Part shown: positions 1 through 9,711 of the stretch, piece by piece
Layout of the letters: the number at the start of each line of letters is the position of its first letter
Numbering within the stretch: the stretch's first letter is position 1
Source of the DNA: Natronocalculus amylovorans
GTDB taxonomy: Archaea > Halobacteriota > Halobacteria > Halobacteriales > Haloferacaceae
DNA length: 64,000 nt
Assembly (NCBI RefSeq): GCF_023638035.1
Contig: NZ_JAKRVX010000001.1
Coordinates: 372,001 to 436,000 of the forward strand
Direction of reading: 5' to 3'
Notes under the pieces: generated by a model
Databases searched by the model: none
What the model was told of the DNA's origin: nothing
What the model saw: only the letters and a program-made list of their open reading frames with translations
Translations under genes and position numbers: made by a program

Positions 1-532
1 AATAATCACCAGAGAGGACGTTTTGGACCTCGTAGTAGGTTGTTGGCTTCTCGTGTTTGATGTCTGCCTGTGGCTCTCCACAGTGTGGACAGGTTGAGGA
101 TTTTCGTGCTTGTCGAACGGCCGCTTTCAGCACATCATTCGGATCTTCATTGAGTTCTTTTGCACGAACAAGCCGATCGCGGAATTCCTCTTTTTGCTCG
201 TCATTGAGTGCGAGTCGGCCACACTGACGGCATGTCGATCGAAGCAGCCGTCGAATAAGTTTCGTAAACCCGACGTGGATAACAGGTGCTGCCAGTTCGA
301 TGTGACCGAAGTGGCCATTACACGAACCGGAGTGTCGTCCACACGTTCGGCACTCGAGTCCCGGGTCGATGACACCGAGACGTGGGTCCATAAGACCCAT
401 GTCGATCGGATAGCCGTCGTCGTCATACGTGTCCGCAGTGATGACTTTTGTTGCGGACATATCTCGATACGTCTCTGGGTCCATCAGCCCGAAGCTGATG
501 CCGCCAATCTCTTTTGGTGATTGAATTGACAT
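1..532 (-). CDS. rpoA1: DNA-directed RNA polymerase subunit A' (N-terminal part, cut by window edge)
   Basis: This is the start of the largest catalytic subunit of archaeal RNA polymerase. The ATG is at 532 and the frame stays open to base 1, so about 177 residues are visible. The protein opens with MSIQSPKEIGGISFGLMDPE and carries the clamp zinc-binding cysteines (CRTCGRHSG, then CRQCG and CPHCG further on), as expected for the N-terminus of A'. It lies 18 bases downstream of rpoB1 in the same direction, which is the conserved archaeal order H-B''-B'-A'. The catalytic aspartate motif lies outside the window. Confidence 0.97.
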   Translation of the reverse strand, partial: MSIQSPKEIGGISFGLMDPETYRDMSATKVITADTYDDDGYPIDMGLMDPRLGVIDPGLECRTCGRHSGSCNGHFGHIELAAPVIHVGFTKLIRRLLRSTCRQCGRLALNDEQKEEFRDRLVRAKELNEDPNDVLKAAVRQARKSSTCPHCGEPQADIKHEKPTTYYEVQNVLSGDY

Positions 533-550
533 GTAGTGAGTTCCTCCAGT

Positions 551-2377
551 TTAGACCGCGTCCACGAGTTCGAGCGTTGGTCGAATACCGAGTGCTTTCA
601 TCTCGTCAAGGAGGAGTTTGAACGCGTAGCTAACCTCGATCTTGTGAATGTTGTCTTCGTTGCCAGTGATCGGATCATAGATCCGTCGCTGTTCTCGATC
701 CTCAACTGCGACCATTCCGGTATCTGCGGAGATATACACCTCTTCACGATCCGATGAGTCAAGCAGTCGTTCTTTCAGCGCCATTGCAGCGCCGTGTCCA
801 ATAAGCACCTCACGCTCCATCTCACCAACACGCAGTCCACCCTCACGGGCTCGACCTTCTGTTGGCTGTCGTGTCAGCACTTGCACTGGTCCACGCGATC
901 GTGCGTGGAGTTTGTTTGAGACCATATGGTAGAGTTTGTGGTAGAAGATAATGCCCACAAAGATCTCAGCCTCAATCTTCTCGCCAGTGACACCCGAATA
1001 CATGACCTCTTTACCGGAGGATTTGTATCCATGTTCTTCGAGTGCGCTCCGAAGTTCGTGTTCGCTCTCGCCTTGGAATGGCGTTCCGTCAACACGACGA
1101 CCTTCAAGTGCGCCCACCTTGCCGCCGAGCATCTCTAACACGTGCCCGACTGTCATCCGTGATGGGAGTGCGTGTGGATTAAGCACGAGGTCAGGAACAA
1201 CACCGTCTGCGGTGAATGGCATATCTTCTTGTGGTGCCAAGTGCCCCACAACCCCTTTTTGTCCGTGTCGGGATGCGAACTTGTCTCCAAGCTCTGGAAT
1301 TCGCTCATCCCGAACTTTGACCTTCGAGAGCTTCGAGCCATCTTCACCCTCCATCAGTGTAACCGTATCAACAACACCATCTTCGCCCGATCGCATTGTG
1401 ACAGACGTTTCACGGCGTTTCTGTGGGGAGAGTCCACCCATATCGTCCGGCTCTTCTAAGAACCGCGGCGGGCTTGTCTTGCCAAGCAGAACCGAGTTCT
1501 CATCAACAACGGTTTCGGGATTGACAAGCCCGTCTTCGTCAAGATGTGTGTACGCATCTTCCCCGCGTGCACCGCGGACATCTTGGTCTGGAATCTCGAA
1601 TCGGTCTTCCTGTCCACCAGGATACCGTCGTTCCTCACCTTCGTAGGTACGGAAGAAGTGCGATCGTGCAAGTGCTCGCTCCACAGATCCTTTGTTCATG
1701 ACGAGCGCATCCTCAATGTTGAACCCTTCATACGACATGACAGCAACCGTGAAGTTCTGTGCTGCAGGCCGCTCGTCGAAGTTAATCTGCTCTGTGGTCT
1801 GGGTTTTTACCATCGCTAGCTGCGGATAGTGCATCAGATGTTGACGCGTATCCGGACGAATTCGGTAGTTCGCCGATGGAATACCGAGCGACTGTTTCAT
1901 CATCCCGGATCCCATGGTAATACGCGGTGACGCGTTGTGTTCCGGGTACGGAATCATTCCTGCACCAATTCCGAAGATCAGTTGTGGATCGATCTCAAGA
2001 TGTGTGTGGTCGTCCGTTACCTCATCTTCGTCCACGGCAACGTAGATGTCCTCTTCCTCTTCTGCATCGATGAACTCGATGTAGCCCCGTTCCACGAGGT
2101 CCTCAAATTCGAGTTCATTGGCTTCTACTGCAGCAATCTCTTGATCGCCGAGGAGTGGTTCGCCGTTCTCAACAACAATGAGTGGACGGCGTGCTCGGCC
2201 GGCATCTGCATTGATGATGACCTCCTTTGTGCGCCCCTTTACCGAGACGTTGACCATCTCGGATACATCGCCACGTCGGCGTGCTTCTCGGATCTGTTTT
2301 GCGAGCTGTTCTGGGTCAGGATGGGTCCCGACCAAACTACCGTTGACGTATACTTTCGCCTCTCGTGCTTGCGCCAT
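551..2377 (-). CDS. rpoB1: DNA-directed RNA polymerase subunit B'
   Basis: C-terminal half of the split second-largest polymerase subunit, 608 residues, a normal length for haloarchaeal B'. Recognisable stretches include [18 protein letters not shown], the conserved [13 protein letters not shown] block near the active centre, and RDRE-type and CxxD-containing C-terminal anchor sequences. The ATG at 2377 lies two bases after the rpoB2 stop, so the genes are cotranscribed and probably translationally coupled. B' packs with B'' and A' to form the active-site wall and hybrid-binding region. Splitting of B into B' and B'' is typical of haloarchaea and several methanogens. Confidence 0.97.
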   Translation of the reverse strand: MAQAREAKVYVNGSLVGTHPDPEQLAKQIREARRRGDVSEMVNVSVKGRTKEVIINADAGRARRPLIVVENGEPLLGDQEIAAVEANELEFEDLVERGYIEFIDAEEEEDIYVAVDEDEVTDDHTHLEIDPQLIFGIGAGMIPYPEHNASPRITMGSGMMKQSLGIPSANYRIRPDTRQHLMHYPQLAMVKTQTTEQINFDERPAAQNFTVAVMSYEGFNIEDALVMNKGSVERALARSHFFRTYEGEERRYPGGQEDRFEIPDQDVRGARGEDAYTHLDEDGLVNPETVVDENSVLLGKTSPPRFLEEPDDMGGLSPQKRRETSVTMRSGEDGVVDTVTLMEGEDGSKLSKVKVRDERIPELGDKFASRHGQKGVVGHLAPQEDMPFTADGVVPDLVLNPHALPSRMTVGHVLEMLGGKVGALEGRRVDGTPFQGESEHELRSALEEHGYKSSGKEVMYSGVTGEKIEAEIFVGIIFYHKLYHMVSNKLHARSRGPVQVLTRQPTEGRAREGGLRVGEMEREVLIGHGAAMALKERLLDSSDREEVYISADTGMVAVEDREQRRIYDPITGNEDNIHKIEVSYAFKLLLDEMKALGIRPTLELVDAV

Positions 2378-2379
2378 GA

Positions 2380-3939
2380 TTAGTCGTCCGCTGGGGTTGT
2401 TCGGTTCACGCCTGGAATGCCCTCTACACCCATCGACGCGAGCTCTCGTTTGAGCGACTGTTCGTCCTCGATATTCTGACTCAGCTCCATTGCTTGTGCG
2501 AAGTTCTTCACAAGCCCACAGTTTGGTCCCTCAGGAGTCTCTGACGGACAGATACGACCCCACTGGGTCGCGTGAAGGTCCCGTGCCTCGAAGTGCGGCT
2601 GCGATCGCGACAGTGGCGATCGGAGCCGACGAAGGTGACTGAGAACACCCATGTAGTCCGTTCGATCAACCAGCTGTGACACACCGGACCGACCACCGAC
2701 CCAGTTTCCGGTCGCAATTGGATGCTCAAGTCGCTCGGTCAACACGTCCGATCGAACCACCGTATTTACGGTAAGGTTCCGGTTACGCATGTTTGCACGT
2801 TCGAGCTGGTACTTCACGTCCCGGGCGAGCTTGTTGAGTGCCGTTCTGAACAGATCCTTCATTAGATCGCCAGACACTTTCAGTCGTTTGTTTGCGTAGT
2901 GATCCTTGTCGTCGGACTCACGGCGTTTGAGTGCAAGCTCGAAGCATGCTTCTGCCATTCGGCAGAGATAGAACGCTTTGTTGATCCGCACATCCTCCTC
3001 TTCAACACCATCTTCGTGAAGGTGTGGAAGGAGATATCGATCTATCACGTAGTTTGCCCGCTTGAGCTGGTAGTTTTTACCCTGCCCAGAGGCAACGCGT
3101 TTTCCGAGTTTTTCGATCGCCTCCTCTTGGGTCTGGACGTCTGCTTCCTCCAGATTCTCGAGCATGAACTTCACAATCTCCGGATCGTCGGAGACACGGT
3201 GAACAATCTCCTCGTCGGACTCGAGTCCGAGCGCACGAACGAGCGTAATGAAGTCCACACTTCCCGAAACGGACGGGAACGAAACTTCAAGCAGTCCGCT
3301 ACGGTTTCGTTCACAGAGAACGAGTGCGCGGTATCCACGTCGCTGGCTGAATGTTTTTGCAACTTGGATCTCGTCGCCATACTTCGTGTCGTACTCTGCA
3401 AGGATCTTGTTTGGCGCAAGATCCTCGCTTGTCATTAGGACGCGCTCGGATCCGTTGACAATGAAGTATCCACCCGGATCGACTGGATCTTCACCGATTT
3501 CGATGAGCTCTTGATCGTTGAATCCGGTGATGTTACATTTCTCTGAGCCAACCATGATCGGCATTCGACCGACTTTGGTCTCCGTTGAGTCAACAACGGT
3601 TTCAGGCTCTTCTTCACCACCACGGATGATCGACATCTCCATGAACACTGGTGCGGCGTAGGTAATGTTCCGAAGACGAGCTTCTTGCGGGTATAGAAGC
3701 TCTTCAGACCCATCTGCCTCACGCACACGCGGTGTGAGGATACGGATGTCGCCGAGTTCGACATACACTGGCTCTTGGCCTTCTTTATCGCCGATGTCGG
3801 TGTCGATCGTTGCTTTCTCGTCAACGACTTCTTGCATACCGCGCATGAGGAAGTTGTTGAACGATCGGAAGTGGTGCTCTGCAAGACGGTCATCCGAGAA
3901 GTATTCCCGAGAGATGACGCGGCGATCGGATCGGTTCAT
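2380..3939 (-). CDS. rpoB2: DNA-directed RNA polymerase subunit B''
   Basis: N-terminal half of the split B subunit, 519 residues. It contains the typical archaeal B'' sequences [19 protein letters not shown] and, near the end, a [20 protein letters not shown] block followed by [16 protein letters not shown]. Its start overlaps the rpoH stop by four bases (ATGA), which points to coupled translation. It ends two bases before rpoB1. The protein is strongly acidic, as expected for a high-salt cytoplasm. Confidence 0.97.
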   Translation of the reverse strand: MNRSDRRVISREYFSDDRLAEHHFRSFNNFLMRGMQEVVDEKATIDTDIGDKEGQEPVYVELGDIRILTPRVREADGSEELLYPQEARLRNITYAAPVFMEMSIIRGGEEEPETVVDSTETKVGRMPIMVGSEKCNITGFNDQELIEIGEDPVDPGGYFIVNGSERVLMTSEDLAPNKILAEYDTKYGDEIQVAKTFSQRRGYRALVLCERNRSGLLEVSFPSVSGSVDFITLVRALGLESDEEIVHRVSDDPEIVKFMLENLEEADVQTQEEAIEKLGKRVASGQGKNYQLKRANYVIDRYLLPHLHEDGVEEEDVRINKAFYLCRMAEACFELALKRRESDDKDHYANKRLKVSGDLMKDLFRTALNKLARDVKYQLERANMRNRNLTVNTVVRSDVLTERLEHPIATGNWVGGRSGVSQLVDRTDYMGVLSHLRRLRSPLSRSQPHFEARDLHATQWGRICPSETPEGPNCGLVKNFAQAMELSQNIEDEQSLKRELASMGVEGIPGVNRTTPADD

Positions 3940-4166
3940 TGAATCACCAGCCGATAGACAATCGCTTTGTCGGTCGTTCGGGAGTCCCGGATGATTTTGA
4001 TGACGTCACCGGGCGCAGCCTCATCAGGAAGCGCTGGATCGGTTCGTTTGATCTTTGGGAGATCCGTCTTTTTGATGTTATACTCCTCGAGAACCTCCTC
4101 GACTTCCGAATCATCGTCGAGCAGGATGTGTTCTGGAACAAGTTCGTGTTGGCTTACGTCTACCAT
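3936..4166 (-). CDS. rpoH: DNA-directed RNA polymerase subunit H
   Basis: Small archaeal polymerase subunit, homologous to the C-terminal domain of eukaryotic Rpb5; 76 residues, the usual length. It shows the [15 protein letters not shown] start and the conserved C-terminal [13 protein letters not shown]...YRLV block that assembles on A'. It is the first gene of the rpoH-rpoB2-rpoB1-rpoA1 operon. The 5' region at 4167-4400 also lies upstream of the divergent tRNA genes. No single convincing TATA box for rpoH stood out there. Confidence 0.96.
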   Translation of the reverse strand: MVDVSQHELVPEHILLDDDSEVEEVLEEYNIKKTDLPKIKRTDPALPDEAAPGDVIKIIRDSRTTDKAIVYRLVIQ

Positions 4167-4417
4167 GGGTTCTGACTAGGGGAAGAAACTGCTGTCACGA
4201 GATACTACAGCGGTCTATACGATGCATCCATTTAACAGTTGTTAAGCGTGTCCGACGGCCGGGGCTCCGGATGGGATTTGCTTGCGTGACATCTATTGAC
4301 AGGTACCGAGAGGATATATGAGTTATGAACCGGTGTGACGGTATCACAGCACACACCGGTGTCGGATGGTAAGTCTTATTTGTATAACCCGGATACGATA
4401 GAATGCAGCAAGAGCGC

Positions 4418-4490
4418 GCCCGAGTGGTGTAGTGGCCCATCATACGACCCTGTCACGGTCGTGACCCGGGTTCAAATCCCGGCTCGGGCG
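4418..4490 (+). tRNA. tRNA-Asp (anticodon GTC), copy 1
   Basis: A 73-nt cloverleaf. The acceptor stem pairs 4418-4424 with 4483-4489 and G4490 is the discriminator. The anticodon stem CGACC/GGTCG encloses the loop CTGTCAC with anticodon GTC at 4452-4454. The T stem CCGGG/CCCGG with loop TTCAAAT is fully paired. No intron and no encoded CCA. An AT-rich element (cttatttgtataac, about 4375-4388) lies at the position expected for its promoter. Confidence 0.97.
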
Positions 4491-4529
4491 CTTTTCAATC
4501 TACCACAGATTGACTGCTGCCATGTGCTT

Positions 4530-4602
4530 GCCCGAGTGGTGTAGTGGCCCATCATACGACCCTGTCACGGTCGTGACCCGTGTTCAAATCCCGGCTCGGG
4601 CG
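4530..4602 (+). tRNA. tRNA-Asp (anticodon GTC), copy 2 with a T-stem mismatch
   Basis: Second tRNA-Asp gene, 39 bases after the first and nearly identical. Acceptor 4530-4536 pairs with 4595-4601, and the discriminator is G4602. It differs in the T arm: the 5' strand reads CCGTG instead of CCGGG while the 3' strand is still CCCGG, leaving a T-C mismatch (T4581 against C4591). A run of T residues follows at 4604-4609 and may serve as terminator. Confidence 0.93.
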
Positions 4603-4756
4603 TTTTTTCTTCGAACAAACAACGACTCTTAGCAGTGTGGTTACATATTAAATTCAATAGAGGGGCGTGCTGTATGAACTGCACCGATCGACTATATAGC
4701 TCACAGTATTCGTATGATAGCTGACATTATATAGCTACGATGGATAGTCGCGCGTA

Positions 4757-5449
4757 ATGGAGATCATCGGCCATCGTGGCTGTCCGGTGTATGGACCTGA
4801 GAATACCATCACTGCATTCAAAACAGCGAGCGAGTACGTCGATATGATTGAGCTAGACGTGCAGCGCTGTCAGACGGGAGAGCTTGTTGTATTTCATGAT
4901 ACAGCACTGAGCCGACTGACACGGCTGGATGGAGCAGTGCCAGCGGTCCCATGGCACAAACTATCTTCAGTCACCATTGGGGACTCAACCGCAACGATTC
5001 CACGTCTCTCCGACGTTCTCTCGATACTTCCATCGGAAGTTGGGATTAATATTGAAGTGAAACACGGCGGGATGGCTGAAGAAATAGAATCACTCGTCGA
5101 GACCATCTCAAATCGGATCATCGTCTCATCATTCATTCCACACGCGCTGACGGAGTTTACGACTGACACGATCGAGTGTGGCTATTTATTCGACTCCGAA
5201 TGGGAGAGCCAGATTGAAATTGCACAATCCCTTGGCTGTGACGCGGTTCATCCAGCGTATGAGCTGGTCACACCTGAACGAATCGAAAAAGCACATGCAT
5301 CTGGGCTACAAGTCAATGCCTGGACGGTCCCAGATACCAAGACCGCACGTGTGCTCCAACAGTATGGTGTTGATGGAGCGATCGTTGATGATTGGACCGT
5401 GGTTGAGACGCCACACCCGATGCACGTTGAGACACAAACGATCGCATAG
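4757..5449 (+). CDS. glycerophosphodiester phosphodiesterase
   Basis: GDPD-family enzyme of 230 residues that hydrolyses glycerophosphodiesters to glycerol-3-phosphate and an alcohol. It is a TIM-barrel with the N-terminal catalytic signature (IIGHRG at 3-8, PENT at 15-18, IELDVQ, VVFHD with the second catalytic histidine) and the C-terminal VNAWTV strand. No signal peptide is seen, so it is probably cytoplasmic. A TATA-like box (attatatag, about 4726-4734) lies about 26 bases before the ATG, suggesting a nearly leaderless transcript. A similar AT-rich box lies about 36 bases further upstream. Confidence 0.92.
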   Translation: MEIIGHRGCPVYGPENTITAFKTASEYVDMIELDVQRCQTGELVVFHDTALSRLTRLDGAVPAVPWHKLSSVTIGDSTATIPRLSDVLSILPSEVGINIEVKHGGMAEEIESLVETISNRIIVSSFIPHALTEFTTDTIECGYLFDSEWESQIEIAQSLGCDAVHPAYELVTPERIEKAHASGLQVNAWTVPDTKTARVLQQYGVDGAIVDDWTVVETPHPMHVETQTIA

Positions 5450-5452
5450 TCA

Positions 5453-5833
5453 TCACGATTCGTTTGTACCGATATCCGTATCTGTGGCAGATTGTTGCGG
5501 GGTGAACTGGGCTCGAATGGAGAGTAAATACCCAACAACAACCATCCCAACAATAGCGCTGAGAACCTGGTCGGTCTCGCCATCTGCAACCGCGGTCAAC
5601 GTCCAAAGCGTCCCAGCCCCGTACAACGCAAGCGTAAAAAAGAACCCAACTGGATGGTGCAGCCACAATCCCACAGCAACAAGCACCACTGCAATACCAA
5701 CGAATGGGCCAAACGAACCAATAACGGATTGGCTGTGAGAAGCCAGCCCAGCAACAATCCACGTGAGTCCATACAACAACGTCACGATACTGATAATTGC
5801 AGTTCCAAGACGGCGACCCTGTGTGGCAGCCAT
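5453..5833 (-). CDS. small membrane protein, four predicted transmembrane segments
   Basis: Unrecognised membrane protein. I take the internal ATG (MAATQGRRLG) as start, giving 126 residues; a longer form beginning at 5851 is possible. Hydrophobic stretches fall around residues 12-32, 39-57, 61-80 and 89-104, followed by a polar, acidic tail (QSATDTDIGTNES). The gene converges on the GDPD gene, with only three bases between the stops. The four-helix compact shape resembles SPW-repeat-like proteins, but I see no decisive motif and assign no function. Confidence 0.65.
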   Translation of the reverse strand: MAATQGRRLGTAIISIVTLLYGLTWIVAGLASHSQSVIGSFGPFVGIAVVLVAVGLWLHHPVGFFFTLALYGAGTLWTLTAVADGETDQVLSAIVGMVVVGYLLSIRAQFTPQQSATDTDIGTNES

Positions 5834-5888
5834 ATACCATCTTCTCCACAAGAATCAATAAAAGTACACGGAGATTTCGATCGACAAA

Positions 5889-6083
5889 TTAGAGGACAAA
5901 GTACGCAATATACATCAAGAACGTAATAAAGAAGGTAAACGCGATAAGCAGTAAAATGATGAGTAGCAGTCCAACTGCAGGGCGTTGAAACGTTGCAATA
6001 ACAATCCGCTCTTTGATCGACAGCTCTTGGAGATCGATCGACTCCGGTTCAGGCTGTTTCCCAGCAGACTCGCGTTCAGACAC
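5889..6083 (-). CDS. small single-span membrane protein
   Basis: Probable 64-residue protein starting at a GTG (VSERESAGKQPEP...). It has an acidic polar N-terminus and one long hydrophobic segment at the C-terminus (about residues 35-62, VGLLLIILLLIAFTFFITFL). The frame extends upstream to 6143, but that extension contains cysteine-rich, non-acidic sequence unlike a haloarchaeal N-terminus. It lies directly downstream of the isoaspartate methyltransferase gene. A haloarchaeal short membrane protein of unknown role. Confidence 0.6.
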   Translation of the reverse strand: MSERESAGKQPEPESIDLQELSIKERIVIATFQRPAVGLLLIILLLIAFTFFITFLMYIAYFVL

Positions 6084-6143
6084 GCAGAATACTACGCGTT
6101 GAATACATCTAATAACACCGGTTCCGATCGGTTTTAAGTACAA

Positions 6144-6893
6144 CTACAGATGGCTATCCCAGTCGATCCACTCTTGTTCCCATCCGTGTTTGGCAAAGTA
6201 GCCTTGGGTTGCAAACTCTGCATCTTCTCTGTGCATGCGGTTTCGTTCCGGGCCACGAGTAGACTCACCTGCGACAAGCAGCGGGCGGAACTGTGCAGTG
6301 CCAAATGTGTCCAGCTGCTCGAAATTACGTGTGAATCGATCTGCTGCGACGATCGACTGCTCTGGGTGTCCAGGATTATCTGGATAAACGATCCGGCCGT
6401 GTTCCGACAGCTGTGATAAAAGCGCTTGTGGTGGTTTGAGGACGGCAGCTTCGATAACAATTCGGTCGTATGGTGCATACTGTGGGAGTCCGTTTGCCCC
6501 ATCTACACAGTCGACAAGCACACCATCGTATCCGGCACGCGAGAGATTATCTCGTGCCGCGTAGACAAGTGTTCGATCGATATCGATCGCATGGACGTTG
6601 GTTTCGCCAACAATCTCTGCAATCATTGCTGCAGTGTATCCCACACCTGAACCGACGATGAGCGTGGAGTCTCCCGCAGAAAGATCTAGTGCCTCAAGAA
6701 GTTGCACGACTGTTTGTGGCGCAAGTACACGAGTTCCCTCAAACTCGCTCGCCCGGTTATGATACGGAGTGTCAGGAACAAACTCATCTCGGGGAACCGA
6801 TCGGAGGGCAGAGAGCACTGAAGCCGAAAGCGGACGCGAGAGCGTGTGCTCAAGACTGTCGATCATATCGGCCCGGAGTGTTGATCGATCCAT
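6144..6893 (-). CDS. protein-L-isoaspartate O-methyltransferase family protein
   Basis: SAM-dependent methyltransferase, 249 residues. PCMT features are visible: the early RDEFVP motif, LAPQTVVQLLEALDL, the glycine-rich SAM loop LIVGSGVGYTAAMIAE, and the acidic end of strand 2 (HAIDIDRTL). The classical enzyme repairs L-isoaspartyl residues in damaged proteins. This version has a shorter, divergent C-terminal region, so repair activity is inferred from the family. It sits next to a second methyltransferase in the same direction, with 13 bases between the genes. Confidence 0.85.
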   Translation of the reverse strand: MDRSTLRADMIDSLEHTLSRPLSASVLSALRSVPRDEFVPDTPYHNRASEFEGTRVLAPQTVVQLLEALDLSAGDSTLIVGSGVGYTAAMIAEIVGETNVHAIDIDRTLVYAARDNLSRAGYDGVLVDCVDGANGLPQYAPYDRIVIEAAVLKPPQALLSQLSEHGRIVYPDNPGHPEQSIVAADRFTRNFEQLDTFGTAQFRPLLVAGESTRGPERNRMHREDAEFATQGYFAKHGWEQEWIDWDSHL

Positions 6894-6906
6894 TAGCTAG
6901 ACTCCG

Positions 6907-7848
6907 TTATCGAGCGGTATTAACCGCACGCTCACGCCCAACAAGCGAAAACTGATCGGTTCCAGGGACTGGGTTTGTTGTTTCGTACACAAATCCAGCA
7001 TCCGCAAAACAGCTCCTGAACGCAGCTTCGGTGTATACACCGCCTGTCGTTGCGAGCGTACGGAGCGTCTGGTGAGTGGGGTTCGGAGATCGATCAGCGA
7101 GCGTCTCGACGAGTACAACAAGCCCATCATCAGCAAGCACTCGACGGCATGCGCTGAGTTCCGTGGTGAGTTGGTCGACAGTACACTGTGCTGACAAGCC
7201 AATTCCGACAACAATGTCAACAGAATAAGACTGAATCCCAGACAAATCATCCGTACAGAGTGTGATGTCACTGTGAGAGAGCTGTGGCTTGACAAACTCA
7301 AGGATATCCTCCGTAGCAGTCATTGTAACCGCAACTCCACGAGCAGCAAACTCGGTCGCATATGTGCCGGATTCGCCGTGTAAGACAAGCACAGATTCCG
7401 CGGTGGGGTATTCTCGGAGTGCAGCAGTGACGGTTGCTCGAACGGTTGTCTCCGGTGTTGCCGCATGCGCACCAACACGGTTCTCCGTCCAGTACGGTGG
7501 AAACGTCGGTTCGTCTCCAGACACGAGCCGATCGGGAAGTTCCACGTACAGATCAAGGAGATCAAGTTCGTGTGACAGCGGCCCGATCGATCGCGGATCA
7601 CGCTTTGCCAGGAATCCAAGCGCACGATTTGTAATCTCATACTCGCCGGCGACATCTTTGACAAATCCCATTCTCTCAAGCGACCCAATGAGCGTGTCTG
7701 CTGCAGCAGTTTCAATCCCTGTTTCAGCAGCAACAGCTTCGGCGGTGCCGGCGCTAGTTGTCAATGCATCAATCACACCACATCGGCGACAGACAGAGAG
7801 CAATAACAGCTGATCGTGAGAAAAGCCGGTTCGATCGTCAGTTGGCAT
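6907..7848 (-). CDS. SAM-dependent methyltransferase with N-terminal winged-helix domain
   Basis: 313 residues. The first about 80 residues look like the dimerisation/winged-helix domain of O-methyltransferases (LLLLSVCRRCGVIDALTTS...AAADTLIGSLERMGFV). The second half is a class I methyltransferase fold with a degenerate SAM loop (VLVLHGESGTYATEFAARG) and DDLSGIQSYSVDIVVGI in place of a typical motif. The substrate is unknown. It lies between the PCMT and zinc-finger genes on the same strand, a neighbourhood that I recall is shared by other haloarchaea near the gap/pgk genes. Confidence 0.8.
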   Translation of the reverse strand: MPTDDRTGFSHDQLLLLSVCRRCGVIDALTTSAGTAEAVAAETGIETAAADTLIGSLERMGFVKDVAGEYEITNRALGFLAKRDPRSIGPLSHELDLLDLYVELPDRLVSGDEPTFPPYWTENRVGAHAATPETTVRATVTAALREYPTAESVLVLHGESGTYATEFAARGVAVTMTATEDILEFVKPQLSHSDITLCTDDLSGIQSYSVDIVVGIGLSAQCTVDQLTTELSACRRVLADDGLVVLVETLADRSPNPTHQTLRTLATTGGVYTEAAFRSCFADAGFVYETTNPVPGTDQFSLVGRERAVNTAR

Positions 7849-7857
7849 GATATCGTG

Positions 7858-8514
7858 TTACCACGCAGACCAAGCAGTGGTCGTTTCGTCGCGTGCGTAG
7901 ATTCGTTTCAGATCTTTGGCAAACACCATATCGCCCTCGTGGTCGAACTTATCGAAGTTGTATCCGGATGCATCGCCACGAACGTAGAGCCCCTCAATAG
8001 TGAACTCATCATCACCGAATGATTCTGTGTCACCAACACGGAACTCGTAGTCGCCAGGCACCTGCACGGAGATACTTCGTGTATCGTCGCGGCTGCCATC
8101 TTTTGGATGAAGTGTCACATTGACACTCACGTTGTCAACAACGCGTGTCCACACTGCTCGGACCTCATCCATCTGTGCGTGTTCGGTTCGTCGGTCCTGA
8201 CCAAGTTCGATCGAAGTAACACGAACTTGGTGGATTGCTTCCTCAGTGTCGACGATGAACTCGTCACCGGTCTCGACAGTTTCGTTTGGATCCGCTTCGA
8301 GCCGTGTGCGGAACGAATCATCATCGTGCGAGACAATAACTGAGATTTCGATGTCCTGTGCGACATCGATCTGTGCTTTGTGGACATGGTGACACTCAGT
8401 GCAGCGGACTGTCGTGTGCCCGCCTGGCTTGAGTACCTCATGGACCGCTTCGTCGTATGGCGAACAGGATGGGCAGACAAGTGCGACCCGATCGCCGGCG
8501 TGAATATCGCTCAT
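7858..8514 (-). CDS. HVO_0476-family zinc-finger protein
   Basis: 218 residues. The N-terminus carries two CxxC pairs (CPSC at about 14-17 and CTEC at about 38-41, then HHVH), making a zinc ribbon. The remainder is a beta-rich, acidic domain with repeated phrases such as ETGDEFIVDTEE and RVGDTESFGDDEFTIEGL. The family is conserved in haloarchaea and has no assigned biochemical activity that I know of. A zinc ribbon on a beta-rich body could bind nucleic acid or protein, but this is only inference. The gene lies nine bases before the methyltransferase gene. Confidence 0.85.
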   Translation of the reverse strand: MSDIHAGDRVALVCPSCSPYDEAVHEVLKPGGHTTVRCTECHHVHKAQIDVAQDIEISVIVSHDDDSFRTRLEADPNETVETGDEFIVDTEEAIHQVRVTSIELGQDRRTEHAQMDEVRAVWTRVVDNVSVNVTLHPKDGSRDDTRSISVQVPGDYEFRVGDTESFGDDEFTIEGLYVRGDASGYNFDKFDHEGDMVFAKDLKRIYARDETTTAWSAW

Positions 8515-8586
8515 ACTAAGCGCGTAGCCGGCCCGCGTGTAAAAAAGCGCGCTTGTCGTCGTTGCACTGTTGCTCGTTACGATGGC

Positions 8587-9543
8587 TCACGGCTGCGGCA
8601 GATCGATCGCTTCACCATCAACATAGACGGTTGGCTCGGTGAGGATTCCATCGAGGTGCAGCGGAGCGTCCGTATCGCCACCAATTCCGGCATCGTCTCC
8701 GATCGCAATATGAACCGTGCCAGCAGCCTTCTCGTCCAAGAGAACAGAGCCAACGAGTTCGGAAACACCGACATTAGTTCCAATGCCAAGTTCTGCAAGA
8801 TTGTAGGCGTCCTGCCCCACCGACGCTGCTCCGTTTTCGACCTGTGCCCGTACGTCGTCATCAGAGATCGATGTTACGTAACCATCTTCAACCTCAAAGA
8901 CGAGTTCCTGACCATCATCAAGAAGGCCATATGGCATCATGGTCCCATCAACAACGTATCGCCCGTTGACGTTCTCTGGGCTGACAAACACCTCGCCAGC
9001 AGGAAGGTTTGAGAACTGTCCTGGCTCATGAACCATTCCTGTGTCGGAGAACCATTCTCTACTGCCTGGCTCAAAGGTAATGTCGGTCCCTTGTGGAGAG
9101 GTCACTCGTATTTCGGTTGCGTCTTTGACCTGCGCGAGCATTGCGGCGGAGTGCTCTGCAATCGATTCATAATCCGCATCAAGACCAGTTACAAATACGT
9201 CCTCCGTAATCCCTGGAAGCGTTGCACCACGTGCACCCGCATCATTTGCAGAACCACGCGCACGAGTGTGACTCAGGCTCTTCGTCGTTGGTGCAAGAAA
9301 CACATCAGCAGCGGCCATTGCTGTCGCCACGGGCTCTGCGGGCTCCTCTCCGTGTTGTTCACTTGGAGGGTACCGAATAATTGAGGCATCAGGTGTAATC
9401 TCACAAGCAACGTCATACAATGCCTCACCGATCGGCTGTCGTTTGTCATCAGTGACAATGAGACAGGACTCATCTGCGCTGAGGTTCATACACTGAGAGA
9501 TTGCCGTTTGGGCTGCGAGTCGTAGCGGCGACTGGTCCGTCAT
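8587..9543 (-). CDS. aminopeptidase (M29-like family)
   Basis: 318 residues, related to the leucyl aminopeptidase / M29 group found near gap genes in haloarchaea. Visible family features are SHTRARGSANDAGARGATLPG, a beta-rich central part with GSREWFSDTGMVHEPGQFSNLPAGEVF, and a C-terminal AELGIGTNVG...DEKAAGTVHIAIGDD...HLDGIL region supplying histidine and acidic metal ligands. It probably cleaves N-terminal residues from peptides in the cytoplasm. It is divergent from gapB, with a 168-base shared upstream region. Confidence 0.85.
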   Translation of the reverse strand: MTDQSPLRLAAQTAISQCMNLSADESCLIVTDDKRQPIGEALYDVACEITPDASIIRYPPSEQHGEEPAEPVATAMAAADVFLAPTTKSLSHTRARGSANDAGARGATLPGITEDVFVTGLDADYESIAEHSAAMLAQVKDATEIRVTSPQGTDITFEPGSREWFSDTGMVHEPGQFSNLPAGEVFVSPENVNGRYVVDGTMMPYGLLDDGQELVFEVEDGYVTSISDDDVRAQVENGAASVGQDAYNLAELGIGTNVGVSELVGSVLLDEKAAGTVHIAIGDDAGIGGDTDAPLHLDGILTEPTVYVDGEAIDLPQP

Positions 9544-9681
9544 ACACTGCTGTTGTCAACCCCCGAAGATAGGGGTTTCTTCTCGAAGAAGCTGCCAGTG
9601 GTAAACACGAACATATACAGAAAATATGTGACAATACGTTACTCGTCGGAGAGTTAATTTCTGGTAAAAAAGCTCGAAAAG

Positions 9682-9688
9682 ATTATAT
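9682..9688 (+). promoter_or_regulatory. TATA box of the type II GAPDH gene
   Basis: The box attatat is preceded by a purine-rich BRE-like stretch (cgaaaag). Its centre is 27 bases upstream of the ATG at 9712, so transcription should begin at or just before the start codon. This spacing supports 9712 over the upstream ATG at 9697. Confidence 0.7.
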
Positions 9689-9711
9689 CCAGTGGTATGG
9701 GAGAAGTATAT

